The notes: a model not told the origin generated them from the letters alone. A stretch of 64,000 nucleotides of DNA from Eubacterium callanderi (GCF_900142645.1 NZ_FRBP01000001.1:1-64000), one strand, 5' to 3'; counted from the first letter of the stretch, positions 41,185 to 51,028 are shown. Translations and numbers: made by a program.

Positions 41185-42867
41185 TTATGCGTTCGGCTGA
41201 TAGGTGCCATCGCAATAGGTGGCGTATCCGCCTGATAAAAGATAAAGGTTATTATATCCGCATCCCCGCAAAAGGCGGACCGCCGTATAGGCCCTCTGGC
41301 CGGTACCGCTGCAGATATAAAGCGGCAGCCCTCTCTCCTGAGGCAGCTCATCCAGCCGCTCGCGAAGACAGTCTAACTCAATATTAACCGCACCGCTGAT
41401 ATGACCTTTATCAAATTCTTCCGGTGGCATGACATCAAGCAGAAATCCGCCATCTGCTACAATACCTTCTATCTCATCCCAGGGAATGGTTTTATAAACC
41501 CCTTCACTAATATTCCCCGCAATGGTGCCGAGAATATTAACAGGGTCCTTGACCGTAGAATAAGGTGGTGCGTAACAGAGCTCCAGACAGGCAAGATTCC
41601 TTATAGTAGCCCCCAGGCGCATAGCCGTTGAGATTACATCGATCCGTTTGTCTACCCCTTCCTTCCCCACTGCCTGTGCACCAAGAATTTTAAGGGTTTT
41701 GGGATCATAGATAAGCTTCAGATCAATAAGCGAAGCTCCGGGATAATTGTCTGCGTGGCACAGCCGGTGTGCGTGTACCTCCTGATAGGAAATACCCATT
41801 TTTTTAAGACGGGCAACATTATTTCCAGTCGTCGCAGCTGTTTTACCGAATATTTTGAGGATAGAAGTTCTCTGGAGACCGTTGTTAACAGTCGGTAAAC
41901 CCGCCAGATGATCTGCGAGCACACGCCCCTGCCTTGTGGCCGGTCCCGCAAGCCCTGCCGCATCCGGCTGCTTGTCAACAAAATTTTGTACCTGAACCAC
42001 GTCTCCAATGGCATATATACCGTCCACCGGGGTCAGCAGATCCGCATCCAGCGCAGCGTAGGTCTGGGTTGTAACAACATAACCCGCTTCGCTTACCCGC
42101 AGTCCTGCCCTTTGGGCCAGCCCACTTTCTGGCTTCACGCCCATTGTCAGGATCGACAGATCACAGTCCAGCGTACGTCCCGACTCTAAAACCAGCGTTT
42201 TTCCTTTATTCTCAAAACGGCTGACACCGTCATCCAGGACAAGGCCTACGCCATGCACATTGAGCTCACGATGAAGAATCTGGGCCATTTCAAAATCAAA
42301 GGCTCCCACAACCTGCCGCTTTTTTTCGACAATGGTAACCGTCAGCCCCAGCCTCTGCAGATTTTCAGCCATCGCAAGGCCGCCAAAACCACCACCGACC
42401 ACGACAGCATGCTTGGGAGTAAGGGTCATAAGCGCTTTTTTAAGAACATCAGCATCCTGAACGTCTTTTAGTGTAAAGGCATTTTCAGCTTCATCCATTC
42501 CCGGCAAATCCGGCACAGTAGGTCTGGACCCTGGCGAGAGAACCAGCTTGTCATAGCTTTCTTCGTAGGTTTCGCCCGTCTCTTTTTCTCTGACCGTAAT
42601 GCTTTTGTCGTCGCGGTTGATGGACAGCACCTCACTGCCGCAGCGGATATCCAGACGATAGCGCTTTGCCAGTCCAGAAACCGTTTGAAGCAGCTTCCGG
42701 CGTTCCTCTATGACGCCTCCAATATAATACGGAAGACCACAGCCGGCGCAGCCGGTATGCTCACTGCGTTCAAACAAAATGATCTCATCTTCCTCGTTCA
42801 AACGCCTCAGCCTTGCCGCAGCCGACGCACCGCCGGTTACACCGCCGACGATCAGTATTTTCTTCAT
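41185..42867 (-). CDS. CoA-disulfide reductase fused to rhodanese domain
   Basis: 560 aa. Residues 1-320 form an FAD/NADH disulfide-reductase domain: ILIVGGVTGGASAAARLRRL, a redox Cys in HTGCAGCGLPYYIGG (~39-53), AVVVGGGFGGLAMAENLQ and TPVDGIYAIGDVVQVQNFVD. A dimerisation domain follows (~325-450). Residues ~455-555 form a rhodanese domain with CSGTGQR at its active-site loop. The fusion matches CoADR-Rhd/NADH-dependent persulfide reductases that handle CoA disulfide, sulfur or oxygen stress. AGGAGGAAGTT precedes the ATG. Confidence 0.92.
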   Translation of the reverse strand: MKKILIVGGVTGGASAAARLRRLNEEDEIILFERSEHTGCAGCGLPYYIGGVIEERRKLLQTVSGLAKRYRLDIRCGSEVLSINRDDKSITVREKETGETYEESYDKLVLSPGSRPTVPDLPGMDEAENAFTLKDVQDADVLKKALMTLTPKHAVVVGGGFGGLAMAENLQRLGLTVTIVEKKRQVVGAFDFEMAQILHRELNVHGVGLVLDDGVSRFENKGKTLVLESGRTLDCDLSILTMGVKPESGLAQRAGLRVSEAGYVVTTQTYAALDADLLTPVDGIYAIGDVVQVQNFVDKQPDAAGLAGPATRQGRVLADHLAGLPTVNNGLQRTSILKIFGKTAATTGNNVARLKKMGISYQEVHAHRLCHADNYPGASLIDLKLIYDPKTLKILGAQAVGKEGVDKRIDVISTAMRLGATIRNLACLELCYAPPYSTVKDPVNILGTIAGNISEGVYKTIPWDEIEGIVADGGFLLDVMPPEEFDKGHISGAVNIELDCLRERLDELPQERGLPLYICSGTGQRAYTAVRLLRGCGYNNLYLLSGGYATYCDGTYQPNA

Positions 42868-43120
42868 CTAACTTCCTCCTCAGAAGTGCGCTCCCATGTC
42901 GAGATTTTGACATGGTTATTGAACTTATGACACTTTTATACCCAACTTTACTGCAAATAAAAACAAGTTGCTATTTTTTCATAATATGCCCATTATACGT
43001 TTAAAAGAAACATCTGTCAATGTGAGCAGTCGCTTTTCCAAAGTAATTTAAAAAAGTTAATGAAAACCCTTTGGTGTTCATGTTAATATAAAAGTATCAA
43101 TGATTATAAGGAGGCTCTCC

Positions 43121-43783
43121 ATGAGAATAATGATCATCGAAGATGATCCCAAAATCCGTCAGGAGCTCAGTGAATTTCTGAACCGCTACGGCTATGATCC
43201 CGTTTTCCCAGACAGCTTTAAACACATTACCACATCCATTCTGGCCAATCCGCCGGACCTCATTCTTCTGGATATTAACCTGCCGGTTTATGACGGGTAT
43301 TATATCTGCCGGGAAATCCGAAAACAATCGGATGTTCCCATTATTATTGTCACCAGCCGGGACAGTGAATTTGACGAACTGATGAGCATGAACCTTGGCG
43401 CAGATGATTATATTACGAAACCCTACAATACTCAGATCCTTCTGGCGCGGATCGCTTCTGTGCTCAAACGGGCCAATCCCTCTTCCGGTTCCACTACCAT
43501 GTCTCATAACGGACTGACCCTTGACTTATCCCGAAGCGTAATTCAGTCCGCCATAGGGGAGACCGAACTGACCAAAAATGAAGTTGGTATTCTCCGCCTT
43601 CTGCTGTCCCATAAAAACGAAATCGTCTCCCGCGAGGCCATCATGAATGCCCTCTGGCAGTCCGATGCATTTGTGGACGACAATACCCTCACCGTCAATA
43701 TCAACCGCCTGCGCCGCAAAATCAGCGAAATCGGCCTGAAGGATTACCTCGTCACCAAACGTGGCCAGGGCTATATGGTGTAA
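43121..43783 (+). CDS. OmpR-family response regulator of a Bce-type module
   Basis: 220 aa; ATG 43121 follows AAGGAGGCTCTCC. The receiver domain has MIIEDDPKIR and the phospho-Asp in LILLDINLPVYDG (~52), with Lys in DDYITKPYN (~101). The winged helix (~125-220) has GETELTKNEVGILRLLLSHK, IVSREAIMNALWQ, VNINRLRRKI and TKRGQGYMV. It resembles BceR/BraR regulators of antimicrobial-peptide resistance. The kinase gene follows after three bases, and a TGACA-N4-TGTAA box stands before the ABC genes. Confidence 0.92.
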   Translation: MRIMIIEDDPKIRQELSEFLNRYGYDPVFPDSFKHITTSILANPPDLILLDINLPVYDGYYICREIRKQSDVPIIIVTSRDSEFDELMSMNLGADDYITKPYNTQILLARIASVLKRANPSSGSTTMSHNGLTLDLSRSVIQSAIGETELTKNEVGILRLLLSHKNEIVSREAIMNALWQSDAFVDDNTLTVNINRLRRKISEIGLKDYLVTKRGQGYMV

Positions 43784-43786
43784 CGC

Positions 43787-44803
43787 ATGCGGTTTCTGGA
43801 TTACGTAAAAGATAAGCTTCTGTTTTTGTCGGTTTCAACAGTGCTGCTGGTTTTTATGGGCTTTAGCCTGGAGCTCCTGCACGTCGATAAAGGCTCCCGC
43901 CTTTACCTCCTGCTCGTGCTTTTCTTTGCTTTGTCTCTTGTCTTCTGGGTTGAGTTTTTTATGAAAGCCCACTTTTATAATGACGTCTGTAAAAAACTCA
44001 GCCGGCTTGACAAAAAATATCTTCTATCTGAGCTCATCAACCGGCCTTCGCTCAATGAATGCCGCATTCTGTACGAGGTGCTGAAAACCGCCAGCAAGAG
44101 CATGAACGATGAAATTGCCGTCTACCGGCGCAGCTCCAATGAATATCGGGAGTACATTGAAACCTGGGTTCACGAGGTCAAGACCCCCATTGCTTCAGCC
44201 GAGCTTATCATCGAAAATCATCAGACACCTGTAACACTCTCACTCGGTGAAGAAATCGACCAGATTGAGCGCTATGTGAATCAGGCTCTTTTTTATTCGC
44301 GCAGCAGCGGCGTCGAAAAGGACTATGTTATCAAAAAAACGTGTCTTCAGAACCTGGTAAACCCTGTCATACGAAAAACCGCTAAAACTTTCATCCGTCA
44401 AAAAATCAAACTTTCCACCAATGGGCTGGAACATGAAGTATTTACCGATCCCAAATGGACGGATTTTATCCTTGGCCAGCTTTTGGACAATTCGCTGAAA
44501 TACCTGGACTACAGCTCGTCCACCCCGGCCGAGATCACTGTTTCCGGCGCCTGTAATGGCGCTGAGATTCTTCTCTCCATTGCTGACAACGGGATCGGTA
44601 TCCCGCCAGAGGACATTGACCGGATCTTTGATAAGGGCTTTACAGGCAGCAACGGCCGCCGGGGCAGCGCCAAGGCGACGGGCATTGGCCTCTATCTCTG
44701 CAAAAAGCTCTGCCAGAAACTGGGACTTGGCCTGAGTGTCGAATCCGTGTCCGGACGCGGAACAACCGCCACCATTCATTTCCCTGTCCTGGAGCAAATG
44801 TGA
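43787..44803 (+). CDS. intramembrane-sensing histidine kinase (BceS-like)
   Basis: 338 aa. Two close membrane helices (~15-35 and ~40-60) with almost no extracellular loop mark the intramembrane-sensing class. The H-box is ETWVHEVKTPIASAELI (His ~128). The N-box LLDNSLKYLD (~230) and the G-boxes IADNGIGIPPEDIDRIF and GIGLYLCKKL are intact. These kinases lack a ligand domain and sense drug flux through the partner ABC transporter. The stop codon overlaps the BceR-like box. Confidence 0.93.
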   Translation: MRFLDYVKDKLLFLSVSTVLLVFMGFSLELLHVDKGSRLYLLLVLFFALSLVFWVEFFMKAHFYNDVCKKLSRLDKKYLLSELINRPSLNECRILYEVLKTASKSMNDEIAVYRRSSNEYREYIETWVHEVKTPIASAELIIENHQTPVTLSLGEEIDQIERYVNQALFYSRSSGVEKDYVIKKTCLQNLVNPVIRKTAKTFIRQKIKLSTNGLEHEVFTDPKWTDFILGQLLDNSLKYLDYSSSTPAEITVSGACNGAEILLSIADNGIGIPPEDIDRIFDKGFTGSNGRRGSAKATGIGLYLCKKLCQKLGLGLSVESVSGRGTTATIHFPVLEQM

Positions 44804-44814
44804 CAAAAATGTAA
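44801..44814 (+). promoter_or_regulatory. BceR-type operator (TNACA-N4-TGTAA)
   Basis: TGACAAAAATGTAA matches the BceR binding consensus of Bacillus at every fixed position. It overlaps the kinase stop and lies 45 bases before the TATACT -10 box of the ABC genes. Confidence 0.65.
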
Positions 44815-44835
44815 GCTTTCCGTAAGCAACTTCGA

Positions 44836-44864
44836 TGGTTTGTCAGGCGGCACAGCGGTATACT
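44836..44864 (+). promoter_or_regulatory. promoter of the BceAB-type genes
   Basis: TATACT at 44859-44864 and a weak TGGTTT near 44836 with a 17-base spacer; a poor -35 fits an activated promoter. Confidence 0.5.
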
Positions 44865-44911
44865 ATGACCATAAAAGATAATACAACCAAAGTGCTTTAA
44901 GGAGGTTACTT

Positions 44912-45688
44912 ATGGAAAAAACAACACCGATACTGTCTGTACAGCATATCGAAAAATATTATGGAAATAACGGAAATATCACAAAAGCTGTTGACGACAT
45001 CAGCTTTAATGTAAACAAGGGCGAATACATTGGTATCATGGGCGCCTCAGGAAGCGGTAAAACCACACTGCTGAACTGCGTGTCTACCATCGACTCCGTG
45101 ACCGCAGGCCATATTCTGATCCAGGACCGGGACATCACCGAGCTGCGCTCGCGTCAGCTTTCACAGTTTCGGCGGGAACAGCTTGGCTTTATTTTCCAGG
45201 ATTTCAATCTTTTAGACACCCTGACCGCCTACGAAAATATTGCCCTTGCGCTGACAATTCTCAGGGTACCGGCAGCGACCATCGACAAGCGGGTGCGCAG
45301 TGTGGCCAAGCGCCTGCAGATTACCGATATTCTAGAAAAGTACCCCTATCAGATCTCCGGCGGCCAGAAGCAGCGTGTTGCCAGCGCAAGAGCCATCATC
45401 ACCAAGCCTGCGCTCATTTTGGCCGATGAGCCCACCGGGGCGCTGGATTCCAAATCTGCCCGGATGCTGCTCGAGGCCTTTGACACCCTCAACGAACAGC
45501 TTCACGCCACCATTCTTATGGTTACCCACGATGCTTTCACTGCCAGCTACTGCAAGCGCATCCTTTTTATAAAAGACGGTAAAATCTTTAACGAACTGAT
45601 TCGGGGCGATGACAGCCGCAAGGTTTTCTTTAAACGCATTATTGATGTTGTCAGCCTTTTGGGAGGAGGGAACAGCGATGTACTCTAA
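44912..45688 (+). CDS. Bce-type ABC transporter ATP-binding protein
   Basis: 258 aa. Walker A GASGSGKTTLLNC (~46), Q-loop FIFQDFNLL, signature ISGGQKQRVASA (~148), Walker B LILADEPTGALD and switch His MVTHD are all intact. AAGGAGGTTACTT precedes the ATG. It forms a complex with the FtsX-type permease encoded next, overlapping it by 11 bases. Family members remove bacitracin-like or lantibiotic peptides from lipid carriers. Confidence 0.95.
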   Translation: MEKTTPILSVQHIEKYYGNNGNITKAVDDISFNVNKGEYIGIMGASGSGKTTLLNCVSTIDSVTAGHILIQDRDITELRSRQLSQFRREQLGFIFQDFNLLDTLTAYENIALALTILRVPAATIDKRVRSVAKRLQITDILEKYPYQISGGQKQRVASARAIITKPALILADEPTGALDSKSARMLLEAFDTLNEQLHATILMVTHDAFTASYCKRILFIKDGKIFNELIRGDDSRKVFFKRIIDVVSLLGGGNSDVL

Positions 45689-47693
45689 GCTTGCCTTCCG
45701 CAATGTACGGCGCAGCGTCCGGGATTATACCATCTATTTTCTGACTCTGACCTTTGGCGTCTGTGTCTTTTATGTCTTTAACTCCATCGAGTCCCAGCAG
45801 GCCATGATGAGCATCAGCTCAAGCGATGAGCAGGCTCTCCAGAGCCTGACAATGATCATGGGCTATGTCTCGGTGTTCATCTCGATTATTCTCGGATTTC
45901 TGATCCTTTACGCCAATAAATTCCTGATCAAACGGCGTAAAAAAGAGCTTGGCATCTACATGACCCTAGGCATGGACAAAAGTAAAATGTCCTGGATTTT
46001 AATGCTTGAGACCCTTCTGATCGGCATTGTCTCACTGACAGTCGGGCTGATTCTGGGATTCTTCCTTTCCGAAGTTCTGGCCGTCGTAACGGCCAAAATG
46101 TTTGAAGCGGCCTTTACGGAGTTTAAATTTGTTTTTTCACCCGCTGCCTGCGGAAAGACCATTCTTTATTTCAGTCTGATTTTTATCATGGTCATGCTGT
46201 TTAATACACTGTCCATTTCAAAATACAAGCTCATCGACCTGCTGAGCGCAGATAAGAAAAATGAAACCTTTAAAATCAAAAAGCTCTGGCATTCTGTCGT
46301 TATTTTTACCGCCGCTGTCATTTTTATCAGTGTCGCCTACTACCTGATCATTGACAATGGCCTTATGGACATAGGCCCCCAGTTTGCAGCCGCCCTGGCC
46401 TGTGGCTCTGTGGGGACACTGCTGTTCTTCATGTCCTTATCTGGTTTCCTGCTCCGCCTTGTCCAGTCCAATAAAAAGCTGTACCTTAAAGGGCTTAATA
46501 TGTTCGTTCTCCGCCAGCTCAATAGCAAGATCAATACCACCTTTATTTCAATGACGGTTATCTGCATCATGCTGCTGTTCACCATCGGCACCCTGTCAAG
46601 CGGAATCAGCCTGGCCGATGTGCTTACAAGCTCAGCCGAGAAGACCACTCCCTTTGACGCGACCATTACCAGCGGCCCGGAAAACCCTTACCTGGATGAC
46701 CAGCCGATTTATGCGGATATCGCCGCCGAACTGGCTGCTCAGGGGGTCGACTTGAACCGTTTTGCCGGAGAAACAAGCCAGATCACCTACCATCTCAGCG
46801 ATGTGCCAAACGCGGTTTTATTTGAGTATTCTACAGAGGGCGTAAAAAACATGCTGACCGGTGAAGCCTTCGAGCGTTTCAAAAAAAACCCAATACAGGT
46901 TGTTTCTCTTTCTGATTTTAATGCCCAAATGAGAGCGCTCGGAAAAGACACCCTTACACTAAGCGAGGGACAATTCCGTATCTTTTATGATATGCCCCAG
47001 ATCACCCCATCTGTGGATACCTTCCTCGAAAACAACGGAAAGGTTACCTTAAACGGAGCCACGCTTGAAAGCGCAGGACCGGCCATTAACTGTACCATTG
47101 GCACAAACTTTTCATTTAGCAACAGCGGTACACTCATTGTGTCCGATGCCCTGGCACAAAATCTCCCTTTTGACAGCGCGCAACTCAATATCAATTACAA
47201 AGCGCCTGCAGAGGCTTCAAGCGAAATTTTAAACCAGTATGCCGGCCTTCTGACACCACAAAACGGCTTCTTAACCATCACCCGGGAAGAAATGTATGCG
47301 CAGGGTACCGCCATGAAAATCACCACCTCCTATGTAGGGATTTACGTGGGTATTATCTTCCTCATTGCCAGCGCTGCCATACTGGCGCTCCAGCAGCTCT
47401 CCGAGGCGTCGGACAACACTGAACGCTACGCCTTGCTCCGTAAGATCGGCGCAGAGGACAAAATGATCCGCCACGCTCTTTTTGTTCAGATTGCCATCTA
47501 TTTCCTGATGCCCCTGGCGCTCGCTGTCATTCACTCCATTGTAGGGCTCAAAGTCGCCAATGATTTTATTGCTTTCTTTGGTCATGTGAATGTCGCGGGA
47601 AACACGGGTGTCACCGCGCTGATTCTTGTACTCATTTACGGCGGCTACTTCCTCGCTACCTATTTTGGCAGCAAAAATATGATCAAGGCATAA
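45678..47693 (+). CDS. Bce-type ABC transporter permease (FtsX family)
   Basis: 671 aa from ATG 45678, which follows GGGAGGAGGG. The longer upstream frame only overlaps the ATPase gene. The start YSKLAFRNVRRSVRDYTIYF is typical of BceB permeases. Ten membrane segments are predicted, with a large extracytoplasmic domain between helices 7 and 8 (~330-560). That domain detects the peptide and signals to the kinase. Two FtsX-like regions flank it (~55-190 and ~570-665). It is the last gene of the module, ended by the hairpin at 47696. Confidence 0.93.
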   Translation: MYSKLAFRNVRRSVRDYTIYFLTLTFGVCVFYVFNSIESQQAMMSISSSDEQALQSLTMIMGYVSVFISIILGFLILYANKFLIKRRKKELGIYMTLGMDKSKMSWILMLETLLIGIVSLTVGLILGFFLSEVLAVVTAKMFEAAFTEFKFVFSPAACGKTILYFSLIFIMVMLFNTLSISKYKLIDLLSADKKNETFKIKKLWHSVVIFTAAVIFISVAYYLIIDNGLMDIGPQFAAALACGSVGTLLFFMSLSGFLLRLVQSNKKLYLKGLNMFVLRQLNSKINTTFISMTVICIMLLFTIGTLSSGISLADVLTSSAEKTTPFDATITSGPENPYLDDQPIYADIAAELAAQGVDLNRFAGETSQITYHLSDVPNAVLFEYSTEGVKNMLTGEAFERFKKNPIQVVSLSDFNAQMRALGKDTLTLSEGQFRIFYDMPQITPSVDTFLENNGKVTLNGATLESAGPAINCTIGTNFSFSNSGTLIVSDALAQNLPFDSAQLNINYKAPAEASSEILNQYAGLLTPQNGFLTITREEMYAQGTAMKITTSYVGIYVGIIFLIASAAILALQQLSEASDNTERYALLRKIGAEDKMIRHALFVQIAIYFLMPLALAVIHSIVGLKVANDFIAFFGHVNVAGNTGVTALILVLIYGGYFLATYFGSKNMIKA

Positions 47694-47695
47694 CC

Positions 47696-47736
47696 AAAAA
47701 GAGATGATACGGCATAACGCCGCATCATCTCTTTTT
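47696..47736. terminator. GATRCGGC-family bidirectional terminator
   Basis: A perfect AAAAAGAGATGATACGGC-type stem around loop ATAAC (one G-T-like position), between the convergent permease and ispA genes. Confidence 0.9.
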
Positions 47737-47737
47737 C

Positions 47738-48631
47738 TTAGTTTTCTCTCTGGCAAATATATTTTGCCATATCCTCTAAAAACGAAGTGTCATGGTCAAT
47801 GGTTGCCAATGCGTCCAGCGCACCGTTTTCCAGCTCTCGGATTTTTTCCTGTGAGGAAGCCATCCCGTAAAGGGAAACAAAGGTTGATTTGTGGTTCTTT
47901 TCATCGCTGCCGACCGGCTTACCCAGAGTTTTTTCATCTCCGGTTACATCCAAAATATCATCGACAATCTGGAAAGCCAGGCCAATTTTTTCGCTGTAGG
48001 TCTCCAGGGCGTCGCGTTCCTCACCTGTCACCTTTGCCACGAACCCGCCGCACAGCACTGCTGCTTTCAGCAGAGCACCTGTCTTATGAGCGTGAATGTA
48101 ATACATTTTTTCCTCATTGATTGCCTCGTTCTCACTGAGAATGTCGCCTGTCTGGCCTCCGATCATACCATTTACGCCAGACGAATGTGCCAGGTAGCTG
48201 AGCGCCCGGGTATAATGGAAAGTCTTTGACGGATCTACCGGGATGCCGGCAATGGCTGTTTCCATCGCATAGTTCAAAAGCGCGTCTCCTGCCAGAATAG
48301 CCATATTTTCACCGTATACCTTATGGTTAGTCGGCTTCCCGCGGCGCAGATCATCGTTATCCATGGCTGGCAGGTCGTCATGTATCAACGAGTAGGTATG
48401 AATCATCTCAATGGCACAGGCCAGCGGTTTGACATCTGCAGAATCGCCCCCCAGACAGCGGCAGGTTTCTTTCATCAAAATCGGTCTCAAACGCTTCCCG
48501 CCCGCAAAAAGACTGTACTTCATGGCACTGACAATAATATCCGGCGTATCAAACTTCCGGTCGAAGCACGCCAGCAGCTCATGATCTGTTTCCTTTACTT
48601 TTTCCAATAGGGTTTCTTTAAATGGTTTCAT
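47738..48631 (-). CDS. ispA: farnesyl/geranyl diphosphate synthase
   Basis: 297 aa. The first Asp-rich motif is HDDLPAMDNDDLRRG (~85-99) and the second is QIVDDILDVTGD (~225). Other conserved segments are GGKRLRPILM and ALSYLAHSSGVNGMIGGQTG. It condenses isopentenyl and dimethylallyl diphosphate. Its ATG overlaps the xseB stop by four bases, the usual xseA-xseB-ispA arrangement. Confidence 0.95.
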   Translation of the reverse strand: MKPFKETLLEKVKETDHELLACFDRKFDTPDIIVSAMKYSLFAGGKRLRPILMKETCRCLGGDSADVKPLACAIEMIHTYSLIHDDLPAMDNDDLRRGKPTNHKVYGENMAILAGDALLNYAMETAIAGIPVDPSKTFHYTRALSYLAHSSGVNGMIGGQTGDILSENEAINEEKMYYIHAHKTGALLKAAVLCGGFVAKVTGEERDALETYSEKIGLAFQIVDDILDVTGDEKTLGKPVGSDEKNHKSTFVSLYGMASSQEKIRELENGALDALATIDHDTSFLEDMAKYICQREN

Positions 48632-48849
48632 TCCTCTGTTTCTCCTTCATAAGGCATTTCCTGATTATCGGCTGTCAAGATCGTGACCTTTTCTTCAACG
48701 CCGTCCAAATCACTGCCGCACTCCTTTACCAGCTTCATGCCCTCTTCAAAAAGGGCCAGTGACTTCTCAAGATCCAGATCATTCTGCTCTAAAGCCTCTG
48801 CAATGGTCTCGAGCCGGGTAATTTTTGTTTTTAATTTTTTGGTTGCCAT
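48628..48849 (-). CDS. xseB: exodeoxyribonuclease VII small subunit
   Basis: 73 aa. The family core TRLETIAEALEQNDLDLEKS, LALFEEGMKLVKEC is present. AAAGGAGGGGGC precedes the ATG. It overlaps xseA by 19 bases and ispA by four, so its translation is coupled to both. The small subunit binds XseA to form exonuclease VII, which degrades single-stranded DNA. Confidence 0.95.
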   Translation of the reverse strand: MATKKLKTKITRLETIAEALEQNDLDLEKSLALFEEGMKLVKECGSDLDGVEEKVTILTADNQEMPYEGETEE

Positions 48850-50051
48850 TCAGCCCCCTCCTTTATCACAGAAACGATGACCTCGCCATCGTGGAATTTT
48901 AATTTCATGGTTCCCGCGGCCTCAGCCTCAGCAGCTGAGCGTACAAGACCGCCGGATTTATCCTCAGCCAGAACATAACCACGTTTCAGCACTCCCAGCG
49001 GATTCAGAGCATCCAGCCTCCTGGATACTGACTCCACCCTGCTGCGCTGCCGCTCAATTTCAAACCGCATGCCTCTCAGCATACGGTCCTGGAGCGCGTC
49101 CAGGTATAAGCGCATATCCGCCACCTGATTTTCCGGCCCGCTTCTCAAAAGCCGGGCAGCAGCCTGTGTCAGTGCCATACGGTTTTTTTCAATATGGCGG
49201 TTCATCGCTTTGAGCAGGCGGGATTTCAGCTGGGTTAACGTCCCTGCCCATTCTAACAGGTTCTCAGCTACCAGTTCACCGGCTACAGACGGTGTTGGCG
49301 CACGCATGTCCGCCACAAAATCCGCAATGGTAAAATCCGTTTCGTGCCCTACTGCTGAAATAACGGGGAGCTGCGAGGCATGGATCGCTTCGCCCACAAT
49401 TTCCTCATTAAAGGCCCACAGGTCTTCCATGGACCCGCCGCCGCGTCCGATAATAATCACATCTGCGTTGCCAAGACGGTTAAAGGTTTCGATCCCTCTC
49501 GCAATCTCTTCTGCCGCGCCGTCTCCCTGCACAAGGGCCCCGTAGATGACAATATGAATCTGAGGGTTTCTCCGCCGGATGACTGAGATCATATCGCGGA
49601 TCGCCGCCCCAGTAGGCGAGGTAACAATCCCCACTCTGCGGATATACTCTGGCAAGGGCTTTTTCTGCTCTGTATCCAGCCACCCCAATGCCTGATATTT
49701 TTCCTTCAGCTGCTCAAAGGCCTTGTAAAGCGCGCCAACTCCCTGGGGCTCCATAGAGCGCACGTAAATCTGGTACTGGCCATTGCGTTCAAAAACTGAA
49801 ATACCACCCTTGATTGTGATCTTCATCCCTTCCTCTGGCCGGAATTTCAGATTCTGCACATGATTGCGGAACATAACGCAGGCAATACGGCTTTGACTGT
49901 CTTTTAAAGAAAAATATACATGGCCTGAGGAATGAAACTTCAGATTGGAAATTTCTCCCTCTACCATAAGGTTTTTCAACACGCTGTTTCCATCCAGCAT
50001 GGTTTTAATAAAATGATTGACTTCTGTAACGCTAAGCGCCCGGGTAATCAT
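48831..50051 (-). CDS. xseA: exodeoxyribonuclease VII large subunit
   Basis: 406 aa. An N-terminal OB domain (VEGEISNLKFHSSGHVYFSL, ~30-50) is followed by the catalytic region: RVGIVTSPTGAAIRDMISVI (~130), VIIGRGGGSMEDLWAFNEE (~195) and SAVGHETDFTIADFVADMRA (~235), then a coiled-coil C-terminal arm. AAGGGGGTTCCT precedes the ATG. Confidence 0.95.
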   Translation of the reverse strand: MITRALSVTEVNHFIKTMLDGNSVLKNLMVEGEISNLKFHSSGHVYFSLKDSQSRIACVMFRNHVQNLKFRPEEGMKITIKGGISVFERNGQYQIYVRSMEPQGVGALYKAFEQLKEKYQALGWLDTEQKKPLPEYIRRVGIVTSPTGAAIRDMISVIRRRNPQIHIVIYGALVQGDGAAEEIARGIETFNRLGNADVIIIGRGGGSMEDLWAFNEEIVGEAIHASQLPVISAVGHETDFTIADFVADMRAPTPSVAGELVAENLLEWAGTLTQLKSRLLKAMNRHIEKNRMALTQAAARLLRSGPENQVADMRLYLDALQDRMLRGMRFEIERQRSRVESVSRRLDALNPLGVLKRGYVLAEDKSGGLVRSAAEAEAAGTMKLKFHDGEVIVSVIKEGAEWQPKN

Positions 50052-50062
50052 AGGAACCCCCT

Positions 50063-51022
50063 TTATGTCATGGTTTCAATCCCCAGCAACGCGTTTCCGG
50101 CGGCATTGTCGGTCGCGTAGCAGGGTTTCGTAAAGTGCAGGCGCAGATGCCTGCGGCTCAGCTCTTTCTCGATAAGTCCCCGGATGATCTGATTTGACAT
50201 AACACCGCCTGAAAACAGAACATCCCGTACACCATAAGTGGCAGCCGCCAGCGCTATGGCCTTCGATAATGTCTTGGCGATACAGCGGTGGAGCCCATAG
50301 GCTACCTCCTCCGGCGCTGTCCCCGAGTCCAGAAGTGCTGCCGCTTTGTTTTCCTGCCCCGAAAAGTGAAAGTTCGTTTTATCAACGTTTGACGGTATCA
50401 CACAGCTGCGCTCTACTGCTTGCAGCGCCAGCTGCTCCAGCGCCTTGCCGGCAGGAAAAGCGTAACCCAGGCGTACACCCACCCGGTCAATGAGCTGTCC
50501 GGCATTCAGGTCCAGGGTCGCCCCCGCTATTTTACAATCATACCCGCTTTTCCTTGAGTTTACCAACAGTATCTCAGAGGTGCCTCCAGAAAAATGCGTT
50601 GCCAAAAGTGGAAAATGGAGTTCTTCCGGTTTCATTCCGCTGCCGTAAATGGCGCTGCGGATATGATTCTCCTGATGGCTCACCGCAAAGGCGGGAATCC
50701 CAAACAGACTGCCAATGGTTTTTCCGCATCCAATGCCTGCGCGAAAAACCGGCATGTACGAATCCTCCAGAGGGCGCGGCCGGTCCGAGTAACACACCAC
50801 CTGCAACCGCTCCCGCATTTTCAAATTTTCAGGAATGCTCTCAAAAAGCACCGGCAGGTTTTTAACATGCTGATACAGGGCTTCTGACTGGCGCAGCCCG
50901 CGTTCGCCGGGCTTCACCTGAAGCAGAAGCCCTTTTTCATAAACCACTTCACCATCAGCATCAGCGACAGCAATGGAGGTTGTGTAATTACTGGTGTCAA
51001 TTCCCAGAGATAGACCATCCAT
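50063..51022 (-). CDS. TsaD/Kae1-like ASKHA protein (O-sialoglycoprotein endopeptidase homologue)
   Basis: 319 aa. The ATPase motif LSLGIDTSNYTTSIAVADAD opens the protein, with RAGIGCGKTIGSLFGIPAFA, VSHQENHIRSAIYGSG (metal-binding His pair) and VLFSGGVMSNQIIRGLIEKE later. It belongs to the Gcp/TsaD superfamily but is shorter and divergent, so it is probably a clostridial paralogue rather than the tRNA t6A enzyme. It lies between nusB and xseA with short gaps. Its activity is not inferred. Confidence 0.75.
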   Translation of the reverse strand: MDGLSLGIDTSNYTTSIAVADADGEVVYEKGLLLQVKPGERGLRQSEALYQHVKNLPVLFESIPENLKMRERLQVVCYSDRPRPLEDSYMPVFRAGIGCGKTIGSLFGIPAFAVSHQENHIRSAIYGSGMKPEELHFPLLATHFSGGTSEILLVNSRKSGYDCKIAGATLDLNAGQLIDRVGVRLGYAFPAGKALEQLALQAVERSCVIPSNVDKTNFHFSGQENKAAALLDSGTAPEEVAYGLHRCIAKTLSKAIALAAATYGVRDVLFSGGVMSNQIIRGLIEKELSRRHLRLHFTKPCYATDNAAGNALLGIETMT

Positions 51023-51028
51023 GTGACA

